64,000 bases of DNA from Galaxea fascicularis (GCA_948470475.1 OX419343.1:27140353-27204352); one strand, 5' to 3'. Numbered from the stretch's first letter, positions 1-11,459 are shown. The notes: a model not told the origin generated them from the letters alone. A program made the numbers and translations.

Positions 1-494
1 ACTCTTTAAAGAGTTGTTTTAATCAGCTAGAAAAATTTGATCTGTTCGGATTTCTTAGCTGAAAATTGAAGTGCCCGAAACTTTTAGGGAATTAAATCTT
101 CATTTCAGAAATTGCTAGCCGAATGTTACCTTCGAGGAACTTCTCTGCGAACTATTTGCTTACCCGAAAATGCGAGACGACCTTTTTAAGAGCCAAATAT
201 TGCAAAAATAAGCCTTAAGAAAATCTACGGGACTGTTTCCCCCAGGTTTCCCTGGTTGCAAATCTTTTAGGTGATGTTTTAGTTAAGAAAACAGTAGCTT
301 TAGGCAATGCATTATCCGAAAGTCTTACAACGGGTAGACTCTCCCGAACAGATATTTCGTCGAAGTTTCTCGCTGGGTGCCCCTGATTTCACTCAACACA
401 CAACAACAACAACAGCAAACCTTTATTTCACCTCGGATTAAAGGGAAAGTGGTCTGAATGGTCTATTCACCATAAGAATGCGTCTATGTTTCAG
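1..494. other. Upstream intronic sequence, no exon found
   Basis: This stretch precedes the first recognisable WDR75 exon and ends in an acceptor (cag at 492-494), so it is most simply part of a WDR75 intron. I see no open frame that fits the WD40 part of that protein. The phrasing of the sequence (short motifs rich in CCGAA and TTCG) suggests repeat-derived DNA, but I could not assign a family. Confidence 0.5.
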
Positions 495-3120
495 TGTATA
501 TATTCGACCCAGCCTCTCCTCGTCCTGTGGCAGTACAGCCATGTGTGTCAAAGAAGGCAGGCATTTTATGTGCAGCTTTTGACCCATCAAGCTCACCCTG
601 CAGCAGTACACAAGATGAAAACATCAAGATGTCCAAACTCTACTTTTTAACAGACAAGCAGGTTTGTCGATTTCTTCACATAATGGTGCATACATTTGCT
701 TCAAGTTAGATTCGTTAGAGAGTTTATTGTTAGTTTATAGTTTATAGTTGTGTTAAAAGTGATTTCGCGGTTTTTGTTATAATGTAGTACTGCGTGTCTG
801 CGAGTATTTGACGCGTCAAACCAAACATAATCCTCGTTTGCTCTTTCTAGTTCTAATAATCTCACTGTATTACATTTACGTCTTCAGTTAGTGATTTGTG
901 TTTCGGTACATTGTTGGTTGTCTTTTTGTCCCATTATAGGAACTGTTCACCCTGGATTGCAAAGAAACTACAATCGACGAAGGCAACGCTTCTTCACAGG
1001 TGAATCTAAATTGACTTGGTTCTTTTATCCATCATGTTAAGAATAGTTTAGTGAAGCCACCTTGTCCCTTAAGGCAAGAACAACACGGATGAAAAGTGTG
1101 TGTTAGACAGAGAGAGAAAGAGTCGTGGACAGTTGAACTATACAATACATTGTACTACATTTCTGGGTGTCCGGATGTTTCGCTACAAAGTCGTTTCGCC
1201 ACGAGTTGATTCGCTACAAAAGAAGCAGCAAAAGAATGTGTCTATTCTCCGTTCTTTAAGCGTGAAGATGAAAACAAGCAGCTACTCTAAGAAATAAACA
1301 ACACGACAAACGTTTTGACAAATTCTTGCAACATTGCCGTGCAGCGAATCAACTTACACTTGTAACGAATCGACTTGGAGCGAAACGACTTTGTAGCGAA
1401 ACGACCGGTAACTGTGACAGAACAACCGACTTGGATTTCTGCCTTTCAGGTTCTGCTGCGATTTTTCCGGAATATTTGACCTTCTTGAAGTTTATTGTTC
1501 TTGGTCAGGCCCTATCGAAGCTCACAGCAGTTGTTTGTATTGCTCTGGGTCAAACAGGTGCCTAGAAAAACATTTTCCATATGGTCGCTTAGTTGGCTTG
1601 TTTCCTTTCCAACTAAGCATTACCCAGGAGAATAACATTTAAAACTACTCATAGAACTTTCCCAAGCACAAATTTTCGGCTGTAGTCATTTCTGTTGTGG
1701 TTGAACAAGGCCTCATTCGATTGCTTATTTGTAGGTGCCTTTGGCGGGCTCGTCTGAACAAGATTCCGAATTCCTAAAGATATTTGGTCAACCTCTTCCA
1801 AGTAGTAAGTCCAAGAGAATATTATTGTCTTTTAACTTTGGTTATTCCTTAGTCAATCTTTGCTTTATCTCGTCAAACTATTGTCTGGATTTTAACCTAC
1901 TTCTATTTTTTTTCAGGAGGTGAACCTTCATCTTCGAATCGCAGTGGAAAACGCGTCAAAGGAACCCCATCCAACGCTGTCGTGAAACAGGTGCAATTTC
2001 AGATGATGTTATCCGTGGCAAATCTGTCAACTTGAAGCTGATTCTGTCACGCTAGTTATTGTGGTGCGCTTGGTTACGCCATTTTAGCTAGTCATGCCAC
2101 GCTGTTACGCACTTTTGGTTTATACATTGTCACTCTTACGCAGCCGGGTGCTATTTCAGCAGATACATTCCCGTCAGATGACACTTCTTGGTGATTCTGT
2201 CACCCTTAGTCACGCCATTTTTTATGCTGTCACGAAGCTCTTTGGAACCTCTAATTTCATTCGCCCCACATAACACGAAGCTCCATTGTTTCAGGGATAG
2301 AGTCCATTGTGTTTTTTGTTTGTTTACAGTGTGTTTATTATTTTCTCAACCAATCCTGTGAGACGTTCCCGAGAGCTTCGTGGTGGCCTTATCTTTTGTA
2401 ATTCTGTGTCGTTAGGTGCACCCAATGTTTTGTCGATCGTGTCACGCTGTAGGAGATAGGAGTGACAATTTAAGCAGCCAATACTGAGATTAATTTTTGT
2501 TTTCGCAGATGCTACAGACACCATCACATGTACTTCCTTCTGTGACGTCTCTGTGTTCGTCATTCCTGCAATCATTTCTGGTCAGCAAGCATCCTTTGCA
2601 AAGGTACGTTGCATGATATTTGAACTGTTTCTTGTAGAAATTATAACAAGATAGTTAATTTTTGGCCTGTAAACCTCTCTTAGGGAAGAAGATAGTGATG
2701 ATGATGATGAGGAGGAGGATGATGCAAGTGAAAGCGAAGGTATGAGTCTATTTCTATCCAATCATCCATCCGTCTTTGCTTGTTTATCTCTTTTTTTCTG
2801 TTTCTCTCTTTCTTCGTTCTTTGTTTGTCTCTTTCTTTGTGTATGCCTTTTGGCTATATATATATTTCAAGCTTTTGTGAGTCTCAGGGGTCACTGAGAA
2901 GATCCTTAGTGTTCTGGGTAAACTTTTTACTTTGCTTTGTTTTAAAGATGAAGCGATGGAAGTGGATGAAGATGGCAGTGATTTGGAAACATTGCACAGC
3001 ACTGAAGGAGCTTCAGCGAGGCTGGACAGTACCGCCGCTCAGCCGCGACAACAGCTTGCCGTAGAAAACGCAGACTTAGAAAGCGTGGATTTTAGCTGGC
3101 TTAGAGACTATTTCTCGTAA
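495..3120 (+). CDS. WDR75: WDR75 (UTP17) C-terminal part, 7 exons, 5' end outside the window
   Basis: This is the C-terminal 230 residues of the WD-repeat protein WDR75/UTP17. Known role: a nucleolar component of the t-UTP part of the small-subunit processome, needed for rRNA transcription and early pre-18S processing. Exons read from splice sites: 495-661, 940-999, 1735-1804, 1917-1990, 2509-2603, 2684-2739 and 2948-3120, with TAA at 3118-3120. Frames join without a break; the first exon completes a codon begun upstream. Recognition rests on LYFLTDKQELFTLD across exons 1-2, FLKIFGQPLP in exon 3, and TPSHVLPSVTSLC in exon 5, which fits the family's conserved C-terminal TPxHVLPS block. The tail is acidic (runs of D and E in exon 6), usual for nucleolar UTPs, and ends SWLRDYFS. 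The WD40 propellers lie upstream of the window. It converges on the 3433-5436 gene about 310 bp away. Family call is strong; exact boundaries are inferred. Confidence 0.85.
1168..1412. mobile_element. MITE-like inverted-repeat element in a WDR75 intron
   Basis: The left arm contains TTTCGCTACAAAGTCGTTTC (about 1177-1197). The right arm contains its complement, GAAACGACTTTGTAGCGAAA (about 1383-1402). Arms run roughly 45 bp with few mismatches, around a core of about 150 bp with no coding signal. This is the shape of a non-autonomous DNA transposon. I did not find a clear target-site duplication, so the superfamily is open. Confidence 0.7.
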
Positions 3121-3271
3121 TAAGTGTCCAGATAGCACCAAGAAGAAACTGGATGCTGGGCATGCGCGGCTGGTGTCCATACACACCATCTCAATAGTGG
3201 AACTAATTCCAATTTGGGCAGCGTGAATTTAAGTTGGCTTGGTTGGAAGACTATTTCACGCAATACAAGTG
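3082..3271 (+). repeat. Partial duplication of the end of the last WDR75 exon
   Basis: The segment 3082-3126 (end of the WDR75 coding exon plus stop) is repeated imperfectly at 3220-3271 in the presumed 3' UTR. Both share AGCGTG.ATTT.AG.TGGCTT followed by AGACTATTTC.CG.AATA and AAGTG. The copy has a small insertion and lost the TAA at the matching place. It looks like an old local duplication. Confidence 0.65.
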
Positions 3272-3278
3272 CTACCCA

Positions 3279-3326
3279 GCGAGCAGTCTCCTTAGATCTT
3301 GGAAGATCGAAGGAGACTCTGCTCGC
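3279..3326. repeat. Hairpin-forming inverted repeat in the WDR75 3' region
   Basis: GCGAGCAG-TCTCCTT (3279-3293) pairs with AAGGAGA-CTCTGCTCGC (3310-3326), and the inner AGATCTT pairs with AAGATC. The stem is about 20 bp with small bulges and a very short loop. It sits directly after the duplicated exon piece, between two convergent genes. Confidence 0.7.
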
Positions 3327-3432
3327 AGGGTATACAAGTGCAGACATAACCCCAAATCATTCTAAAACTGGGTCAATCTGCAGTTACAGCAACAAACATT
3401 TGGTTTTTTTTCTCAGAGCACTCTCACAACGT

Positions 3433-5436
3433 TCAAGTTATTTTCAGATCTCTCTCGAGACGATCGAGGCGACATTTCGCCCTTGTTGAAGGGAACTTTG
3501 CATCACATGCCTGTTTGTAGTACTTCCTTGCCGATCTGTAATCGCGGTACGTCTCATAACATGCTCCAACAAAAACACATGCATCTGAATAAAGTTTATG
3601 CCGGATTAAATATCCCTTTTCTAGGATATGCTCCAAAGTTCTCAGAGTTTCCTGTGCTTTTTGCTCGTTACTTAAATGGTGATAACACAAAAATAACAAC
3701 GCATGCAAATACACAGCTGGAGGTACCATACAAAGGGGCCTGTGATAAAGTTCTTGCTCAAATTGTTCTGGCACTATAGTTGAGTTATCAAGGAAGACGA
3801 TATCTCCGACCATTGCTTCACGCCACTTATATTGCAGACTAAGACCTTGGCCACAAAAGGCCTTTGTGTAGTGATCGACTACTTCAGCCGAGTACTGCGG
3901 TTCTCTTCGAAGCACCACACCCAGTTGTTCTGGATTCAGTTTCTGCGAAACAGAATTTAATATTTCAGTGGCGGTGTAATAGTCACCCCTTCTGACATGA
4001 GAAGATCCAAGAAGAATTAACCCTGTGAGTGGTTCAGATTCACATCCTTTTCGGAGACATTCCTGCTGAAGTCTCAATTTTTCACAAGTTTTATCACCTT
4101 TGGTTACGTCAATCATTTGAGCAAGCTGACGATACAGACTTGAAATCTGTATACAAATAACTGCCTTTTGAAAAGACCTTGTTTCCTGACTCTTCTCTGT
4201 TTCCATGTCTTCAAGAGCTTGTTTGAGAAGATCTTTCTCATCAAAGGGATAAACATGGACCACTCTGCTGCACATTAAATCTAATTTGCTTTCTCGCTCA
4301 GCTTCTGTCACTCTGGATGTCACCTTAAATTGACCCAATGTTTTACATGAAGAAAGAACTTCATAACCTCCATTTTTTACCTCCAGCAGAATCTTCAAAA
4401 TATCAGATTTGTTGCTGGTAGTCACCTTGCCAGAGAACAAGTTGCTGGGAGGTAGGAAGTAGTTGGGGCAGTTACAAGCCTCTACAAAATCAATCAGTTT
4501 GTTGATGCACTGCAGGAAGCAGAAATATAAATGATCTTGATTCCAAACTTTGTCATCATTGTCAGATTCATCTATCAACCAGAAAAGGCATGTTTTTAAA
4601 ATATACGAAGAAATAATGTTATCTGTAACTGGGTTTGCAATTCTTTCCTTCAGAACTATCTTTAAAAGTCCATAGCACAAAAGCTGGATATGGCTCATTG
4701 CTTTGACGAATCTTTTCTCTGCCATCATAAATGACATTCTCCATAAAGTTTGAGAATCACTATCTTGTGGTCCCATAACTTTTGGTCCGACGGGAACATA
4801 AATACAGAAATCTGAAAGAAGGCCTGCGAGAAATTCCTCAGTGATCTGTTGTTTCCTTTTACATGCCAAAAGTCGATGCTTGCTGAAGACAATCTCTGGC
4901 CAGGCAGATCCACGCAAAGCAAAGGCAAAATCGTGATCGCCATCAGTCAAACATGGCCCATGGGTTGAATGCCCTGCTCTCATAAACTGTTCCCTAAACT
5001 TGGAGCTAGAAAGCATGCATTTTCCGTTTACATGCTCTAAACAGTTCTTTACATACAACAATTCAGTATGCTCCGAATCTCCTTTGGTCAACACAAATCT
5101 CTCTTCTTTCTCTTGTAAGTAAAGTGTTACATATCCTTTATGCTCTTCATCAACTTCCATGAAGACCTTTAAATTACCCTCATTTTTTTCAACCGCTGCC
5201 TTGAAAGGGATTACATCAACATTCTTTAGGATGAGGGTAACATCTTCATCACTTCCCTCAATGTCAAATCCTTCCGGATGGCTACCACTTGAAACTGATA
5301 TAGAGTCTTTATCACCAAAGGCATTTACTATGTCCATAATTCTGAAGAAATCCTGCCTTAAGTGAACTTCTTCTTCAGTGCCAATGACATCTGTAAGTCT
5401 TTCATACAACTTCTGGTTGAAGTCTTTGTGTTCCAT
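3433..5436 (-). CDS. Mab-21/cGAS-like nucleotidyltransferase with TPR-like C-terminus (cGLR candidate)
   Basis: Single coding exon, 667 aa. Residues about 30-360 form a Mab-21 domain. The activation motif is GS at 51-52, followed by D63 and D65 (SDEDV) as the first two metal-binding acids; D169 in DHDFAFAL fits the third (human cGAS D319 in VDITLAL). WRMSF at 232-236, CYGLLK at 254-259 and ISSYILKTCLFW at 275-286 match the C-lobe. All three catalytic acids are thus present. No zinc-thumb H-C-C-C insertion is seen between WRMSF and the SSY.LKT block. Residues about 420-667 are helical, with TPR-like stretches near 471-497, 572-605 and 614-644. Family knowledge: cGAS-like receptors sense nucleic acids and make cyclic dinucleotides for STING; some Mab-21 proteins are inactive. 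The ligand here is unknown. Upstream of the ATG (5434-5436) a cag just before GTACCGGCAAA suggests a 5' UTR intron. No signal peptide or membrane segment is seen. Confidence 0.85.
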   Translation of the reverse strand: MEHKDFNQKLYERLTDVIGTEEEVHLRQDFFRIMDIVNAFGDKDSISVSSGSHPEGFDIEGSDEDVTLILKNVDVIPFKAAVEKNEGNLKVFMEVDEEHKGYVTLYLQEKEERFVLTKGDSEHTELLYVKNCLEHVNGKCMLSSSKFREQFMRAGHSTHGPCLTDGDHDFAFALRGSAWPEIVFSKHRLLACKRKQQITEEFLAGLLSDFCIYVPVGPKVMGPQDSDSQTLWRMSFMMAEKRFVKAMSHIQLLCYGLLKIVLKERIANPVTDNIISSYILKTCLFWLIDESDNDDKVWNQDHLYFCFLQCINKLIDFVEACNCPNYFLPPSNLFSGKVTTSNKSDILKILLEVKNGGYEVLSSCKTLGQFKVTSRVTEAERESKLDLMCSRVVHVYPFDEKDLLKQALEDMETEKSQETRSFQKAVICIQISSLYRQLAQMIDVTKGDKTCEKLRLQQECLRKGCESEPLTGLILLGSSHVRRGDYYTATEILNSVSQKLNPEQLGVVLRREPQYSAEVVDHYTKAFCGQGLSLQYKWREAMVGDIVFLDNSTIVPEQFEQELYHRPLCMVPPAVYLHALLFLCYHHLSNEQKAQETLRTLEHILEKGYLIRHKLYSDACVFVGACYETYRDYRSARKYYKQACDAKFPSTRAKCRLDRLERDLKIT

Positions 5437-7091
5437 TTTGCCGGTACCTGTGACACATACTTAAAATTAAAGTTTATTATACTCAAAATAGGTCATTAAA
5501 AAATCCCCAAATCTATCAAGGCACTAGTTGAAAAATCGGGGTAGGGGGGGGGGGGGGGGAGCTTAATCTTAGCAAAGGTTTCAGGTCTGGCTGGGCTTAA
5601 ATGTACAACTGAGAGACATAGGAATTGCCAAAATCATGATGACCCTGTGTATAAGATTGTTTTCACTGTAACGCCACAAAAAATAAATTCTAAACTGCTC
5701 GATGAAAAAAGGTAAGAAATTGAAATGGTATAAAATACTTAGCAATAGAAAACGTTTTCCGTGTTTGCATAGCCTGATATAAACACGAGAGGGTTTGGGA
5801 GACGCCCTGCGGGCGTGTGAGGCTCGCGCGACACTCAAGGATCACGCTTACGGCGCTTTGCGCCTTCCGAAACAACCGAAAACGACTGTTTTGCAGTCAA
5901 AAATCAGCGAAACAACTCAAATTCAATTTACAATGAAAACGTTTTCTCTTCATTCGTGAGTTGGTAGATGACACCACGAGCACACTGCAGACCATACACT
6001 CTCCTAACACGTGAAACGTTTAAACTCTGTTGAAAGTTATAAGGAGACATTGAGGAGAGACCTGTTTTTCAACCTGAGACAGCCACTAAATGGCGTCACA
6101 TAAGGTGAAAGTTCGGCCGAAAGTTAAAATGCTGTATCTGATTTTTAAAACGAAAGACGCTACGGCACTGGAACCTCGTAAGAAGCCGTTTCATTGGTTT
6201 TGTTCATGTTTTTTCATAGATGGTTTTTGCGCTTTCTATTTGATATTTCGGCGATTCCGGTAGTTCCGTTACGGTGGTTTCGTTTTGGTGTTTCGGGTTT
6301 AATACATGGCACCTAGACGTACATGTACTCTGTCATAGGCATCATAGGTAAATAGCACTGGCTGCACTGAAAATAATTTTACAAAAATTTATAAGCCAAA
6401 AAAGGTTGAAAGCAGTGATACACTGAGCGAGGCATCAAAGAGTTTCAGAACTTAAATTCAACCACATTATTTGACTTCCGTTTTCGTTTTACAATGTTCA
6501 TTGTTCGTGAAGGACGTACGAATATAGTTTCTCGACATCAAGATGCAGTGTATCTCCAAAACATATCAATTATCAAGAAACTCCCAAATCATCGTGTTAG
6601 AGAATACGGGCCAAGTTTGATGGAAAGCAGTTACTAACAAAGGAATTCAGACAAAAATCTAACGTCGTGTTCTTTCTTTGTTATAAATCAAAGGGTCCTG
6701 AGAGCTAACTCATTCATACATATGAGGTAGAGATATCGCGGAAAAATCGTGATCTGTTCTTGAAAATAATGCAAGGTATTGTATCGCTTGGCCTTGAACG
6801 GCAATTGTATCACGTACCCATGCACGACTGACGAACCTGATCGAAACTTGTGCTCTACAAACAGTTTTAGTGAGATTCACTTTTTGTGTATGTGTTGTGT
6901 GTTTTAGAGCAAAAGAAATAATGGCAAATAGAGTGATTTTACTTACCGAAATAGCGTGTGAAAGCCAGACAGTCTGAAATTCGGCACCAAAATTATGGCT
7001 ACCTCAAAGGAACATATTATATTATTTACATAAATTTACATTTTCAGAAAACAATCCTTAGAAAATACGCGCGCTGATTGGTTAGAAATCC

Positions 7092-7139
<48 letters not shown>

Positions 7140-9647
7140 TCGAGGTCATGGCCGGTACGGTACGGCCCGACCTAACTCAGTCAATGAGCATTTTATCATA
7201 TGGCCTCCTTAGACTCTTCATGAACGCGTAAAAGGTGAAGTTTTTACAAAAAAAAAGCGACTAATTTGCACATAAAATTGAGCTAATATGTTGTTTGTAT
7301 TTGCTTCTGGTTGTAAAATAAGCTTATTTATGGGCTCCTGACTTACATGGTTAGACGCGAAGAAATCCTCTAAAATCGTATCGCGCGGGGCCGTACGTGT
7401 TCCTAACAGGGCTGTACGGCTTTTTCCAGCCCTGCTCGCGCAAATGCGTACGGCCCTCATACGGGGATTTTCTCAATAGTTTAAGAATGAAAGCGCGCGC
7501 TGGGCCGCACGGGTCATATGATAATGTTCTATAACTTCTATAACTTGCGATGGTGCTGCGATTTTTTCTGGAAATTGTCACGTCGCCGGCGCGCGGTGGT
7601 GGCTACACGAGTGACAAAGTCTGATTTTGTCGCGAAAAGTTCAACTCATTGAATTTCTCGCGATTTTTCTCTGCAATTTTTTAACTGTCGCCATCGCAGC
7701 ACTTGCGCGAGGGTGGGTACACGTGGGATTTTCACCGTGCGCTGGCGACGCGACAAATTTAGGAAAAATAGCATCACCATCGTGTAGCCGCGGCTTCACC
7801 CACACACTGCACTTGAGTGAAGTGAATAATTTATTGGTAAATGACTGTACTTATATGCGCTGCTCTAATATATGTAACTTGAGTAGTATCCGATGACTCT
7901 CTGTTCTACAGGAAACGCACCCTCAAAACGCTTTAACTGATTAATATCCTGCCAGATATAATCTGGGACTACCGTGTCATTAGAGGCATATCTCTTGAAG
8001 GCTCTCGGCCGGGTTCAGAAGCTTCAATAATTGCATGTTGCATGTCACCCGAAACGTAGGGTACTACTCCATGTCGCAATGGTAGTGAGCCTGGCTCTAA
8101 ATTAGAAGGCTGCTTTTTCGAGTCAGGTCCGCGATCGCAATGAAAGCGAAAAAGATGTATTCATAGCATTTGTCCAGGTTACAGTGTCGAACTCTTACTT
8201 ATATCGCGAATTCAGTTCTTTGGTTAGTTCTTTTATCCAGTTCTCGTAATAATTCTCAGTACACCATCTTCAGTGAGATAAAGCTTTTTTGCCTACTTCC
8301 GAATCATTTGATTTTCAGTGTTGTGCTAAACTCTTCTGACGTCAAAAATCAAGCCTCATGACCGTGAGTGAATATTGGATGTACTCTGGATGAATGGATT
8401 GAGTTTTAGAAATTATCAGGTACGCCACAACCTTGTTCGGTATCATGAGCAAGCGTTTCTCTGCCGTTAACTTGTTCGGTTATTATATACGTCAAATCTT
8501 GTGAAAAGTGCATGAAAAACAGGTGTCTCTCAAACCGCAAGCCTTTTGTCAGAGCATCACGTTTACTAAAATTGCTTTTAGAAAACACTTAACAAAGATA
8601 AAACGATTTGTACAGAAAAAAATGCTGCTCTTCCACTGACGGATTACCTACAAGGATAATCATTTTCTCAACGTGGGGCGAATTTTACTATCTCCTTTGT
8701 TTTCTCTAAGAGAGATTTCAGCTGGTAATTCAAGAAATATTACATGTTTCTTAAATGTTATTAGCATGACAATACCGCAAAAACAAGTTTTCCCTTTCTG
8801 CTGTTCAAACGAATTTTCCTCGCAGTTTAGGTCAGTTTTGATTACCCTATGTCTTACTACTTATTTAGCTAAATTTTTATTTTATTTGATTCTCCTATTA
8901 GCGACCCATCACTCCCTAACGTATTTATTGCTTTTAATTGATATAAGCTTCTCATAGTACTCGCTTTTTGGATATTAAATAAACTTTCTGTTTATCTAGG
9001 TTTCCAGAGTCTTGCAAGGGATATCAAAGATAAACAGTCAAATAAGTTATCACCGCAGAATCTGCGTCATTTTGTTTTAACAGTAAATGAGCGCGGTAAA
9101 GCTTTTAAAATCTTTCTCATTACACATGCTGCCGGGTCAGATAACAAATATTTTTACTGTTAAGTATACTACGGAATCAGGATTGTCGCTGAAAAGAATA
9201 AATTAGAGTATTTAACGGAAATGAAGAAATAACTTCAGCGCTTTCTGTTTGACAGGGATTACCAAATGACTTGCGCTGAAGGTTGATTTGGCTGGAAAAA
9301 TGACAGTCACTTGAAAGTTTCTTAATTTTGACACCTTAAAATCGTTTTTCTGACATTTATGACCGCGATATGTCGCACTGATCGGCTTTGAGCTGCTTTT
9401 GTCCATATTGTAATTATTTATCTCAAGACCTGTTTTTAAGTGAGGATACCTGACTCATTATAAGCCCCGTGGTTTCCTTAGGTCTCCTCGCCATTTAATT
9501 TTTTCTCTTAAATCTTATATCATTTTCATCTTCTGCTGTAAAATGTTGCACATAACACGGGCAAAAATAAAGAACGAATGAATGAATTTGTCAGAAAGTC
9601 TTTTTGATTCTGATTAAACCACTCTTGTGTTTGTAGAATTTCAATCC
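5437..9647. other. Intergenic/5' flank, repeat-rich, no gene supported
   Basis: Between the cGAS-like gene and the first GPCR I find no conserved reading frame. Contents: a G-run at about 5546-5561; a GC-rich patch at 5795-5880 with small palindromes such as GGCGCTTTGCGCC, unlike the AT-rich surroundings and probably repeat-derived; the palindrome at 7101-7185; a CpG-rich stretch at about 7360-7800 that also looks like a repeat; and AT-rich DNA from 8100 to 9640. Non-coding first exon(s) and the promoter of the 3433-5436 gene should lie here, but I cannot place them. Confidence 0.5.
7101..7185. repeat. Palindromic element (ATTGACTGAG arms)
   Basis: ATTGACTGAGTGGGAGGGCC at the left reads back as CTCAGTCAAT at the right, with GGCC-rich inner arms. 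Its plan resembles the palindromes at 41132-41296 and 51071-51220, although the arm sequences differ. Confidence 0.5.
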
Positions 9648-10700
9648 TCATATTTTACTAGCGTCCTGCAATTCGAAGGCTTCCTGTTTGAAGTCATTTG
9701 GAAGCTTTTGCCTATTTGCACTGTATCCTTTTCCATTAGAGTTGTGTGAAACTCTGTTCCTTCGCTTTCGCTTTTGAAGAGGAACAATTTTTCTCAGTAG
9801 CTCAAAAAATTCTGAGCGAAATTGCTTTTTCATGCAGAAATAAATGACAGGTTTCAGAGCGCAAGGCAAGAAAATCAAGTAAGTGGCCATCAAAGCAGCT
9901 TGCCTTGGAAGTTCTACTCCCACAGCCGCCAGTAGGAAAATAACTAACATTGAAAGCCAACACAGAAGCACCATTATGACAACTGAAAATAGAGTCTTGG
10001 CCGAGTGGATTTCTTGCGAGGCGATGCACGCCGTTGTCAACGTTAAGGACTTAGTTCGTTTGTTTGTTTTTATAACCTGCCGCACTTTCACAAAGGATGC
10101 GATTATTATGGCGACTGGAAGGCCGATGACCAAAAGGGTGAAAAGTGCAGCGTAGGACAAACTGGATTGAAAGTACATAAAACACATAGCGTTTCCCGGG
10201 AGAAAAATAAAATCACCCCATCCTACGAAGGGTGGAAATGCGCACAGAGCAGCGAATACCCAAATGAAGAACAACATCCACGCGACATTTCTCTTCTTGA
10301 AAATGATCATGTACCTTAAAAGGTTCGTTATCAGAAAATAACGGCTGATACTTATCGCTGCGAGAGTTATTATTTCAACCGTCAGGAACAGGCAAGAACT
10401 GTATGCGACGAAGGAACATAGTGTTTGTCCGCCCGCCCATTTTCCAGTTAACAGAACCGCAAAGGCGGACGGCACACTCAGAAGGGTTGCTAGTAAATCG
10501 ACGAAGATAACATTTAACAGCAATAGATTGTGCCAAGTTCGTAGACGAGGGCTTCTGTACATGATAAAACACGAAACAATATTCCCAGTCATTGAAACTG
10601 CAAAAATAAATCCCAGAACAGTGGTTTCAATAACAACAAGATAGCTCGGCCTTTCCTGCAAGTCTCTAGTCGCTTTCCATTCGCTTGAGTTAGCGTACAT
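9648..10700 (-). CDS. Intronless class A (rhodopsin-like) GPCR
   Basis: 350 aa, single exon, ATG at 10698-10700 and TGA at 9648-9650. Seven hydrophobic segments: about 22-48 (with GN at 39-40), 57-84 (VDLLATLL), 95-120, 140-160, 181-204, 235-259 and 267-288. C95 at the start of helix 3 and C173 in loop 2 can form the usual disulfide. N-glycosylation is possible at N4 (NSS). Several class A switches are altered: DRY is S119-R120-Y121, CWxP is CWLS (247-250), and NPxxY is K283-P-V-I-Y287. The loop-2 text FVGWGDF recalls opsin and melatonin-type receptors, but there is no Schiff-base lysine in helix 7 at the opsin position. The tail is basic (KRKRR near 310-315). Ligand and G-protein coupling cannot be told. 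Family call is firm; subfamily is not. Confidence 0.93.
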   Translation of the reverse strand: MYANSSEWKATRDLQERPSYLVVIETTVLGFIFAVSMTGNIVSCFIMYRSPRLRTWHNLLLLNVIFVDLLATLLSVPSAFAVLLTGKWAGGQTLCSFVAYSSCLFLTVEIITLAAISISRYFLITNLLRYMIIFKKRNVAWMLFFIWVFAALCAFPPFVGWGDFIFLPGNAMCFMYFQSSLSYAALFTLLVIGLPVAIIIASFVKVRQVIKTNKRTKSLTLTTACIASQEIHSAKTLFSVVIMVLLCWLSMLVIFLLAAVGVELPRQAALMATYLIFLPCALKPVIYFCMKKQFRSEFFELLRKIVPLQKRKRRNRVSHNSNGKGYSANRQKLPNDFKQEAFELQDASKI

Positions 10701-11459
10701 TGTGATTAAATCCGCAATGAACTCTTTTTTGTTGTTTTAATATATTTGGTCCTTATTTTCTTTTCACTAGGAAAAATAGTGTCGGCTCAAGGTGCACTTG
10801 TTCCCTTTACTCTCTCTTCCTGTCGCAGCATTCTGCGTTCATTTCTCAATCCGTCACTGGTTGTGATTTACACCAAACGTTTTATGTTAGTGCCACAGAC
10901 CTCAAATCCTCTTAGTTGATTAAGTCACCTGCGTAAAGCCAACTCTCTTCCACCGGCTTTTGAACTTGTCTGGACTAATGTTAGTGCCCGGATCGAGGAA
11001 AATCTTAATATTCCTAAACAGCCATCGGCACACTAACAGTGCTGCTCAAATAATGCACCTCTTAACTCCTTTGCAGGTGGTTGACAGCAATATCAATCAT
11101 GCTCTGTCACGCGAATATTCGTATTTGGATATCAATTTTAAAGAGGACGTGAAAGAGTGACCTTTTTAATCAAACCGGTATTTGTACATCTGTATTTTCT
11201 CAAAGACAGCTGATTTCACTTCTTTTTTCTGTGAACGATATTTGAGCAGAAAAAGTTTAGGACTGACAATTGATGTTCCTATGGGAACAAACAGGACACA
11301 CTTACGACTGCAAAAATATCATGATATATTATATATATATATAGACAGTGTAAAATTGGTCAACCAAACGACGGGCTCCCAGTAAGAGGATCCAAAGGAT
11401 TCGATGTCTTCTCCAAAATTTATAACTGTATACTGGAAGATGAGGACGAAGACGAACTC

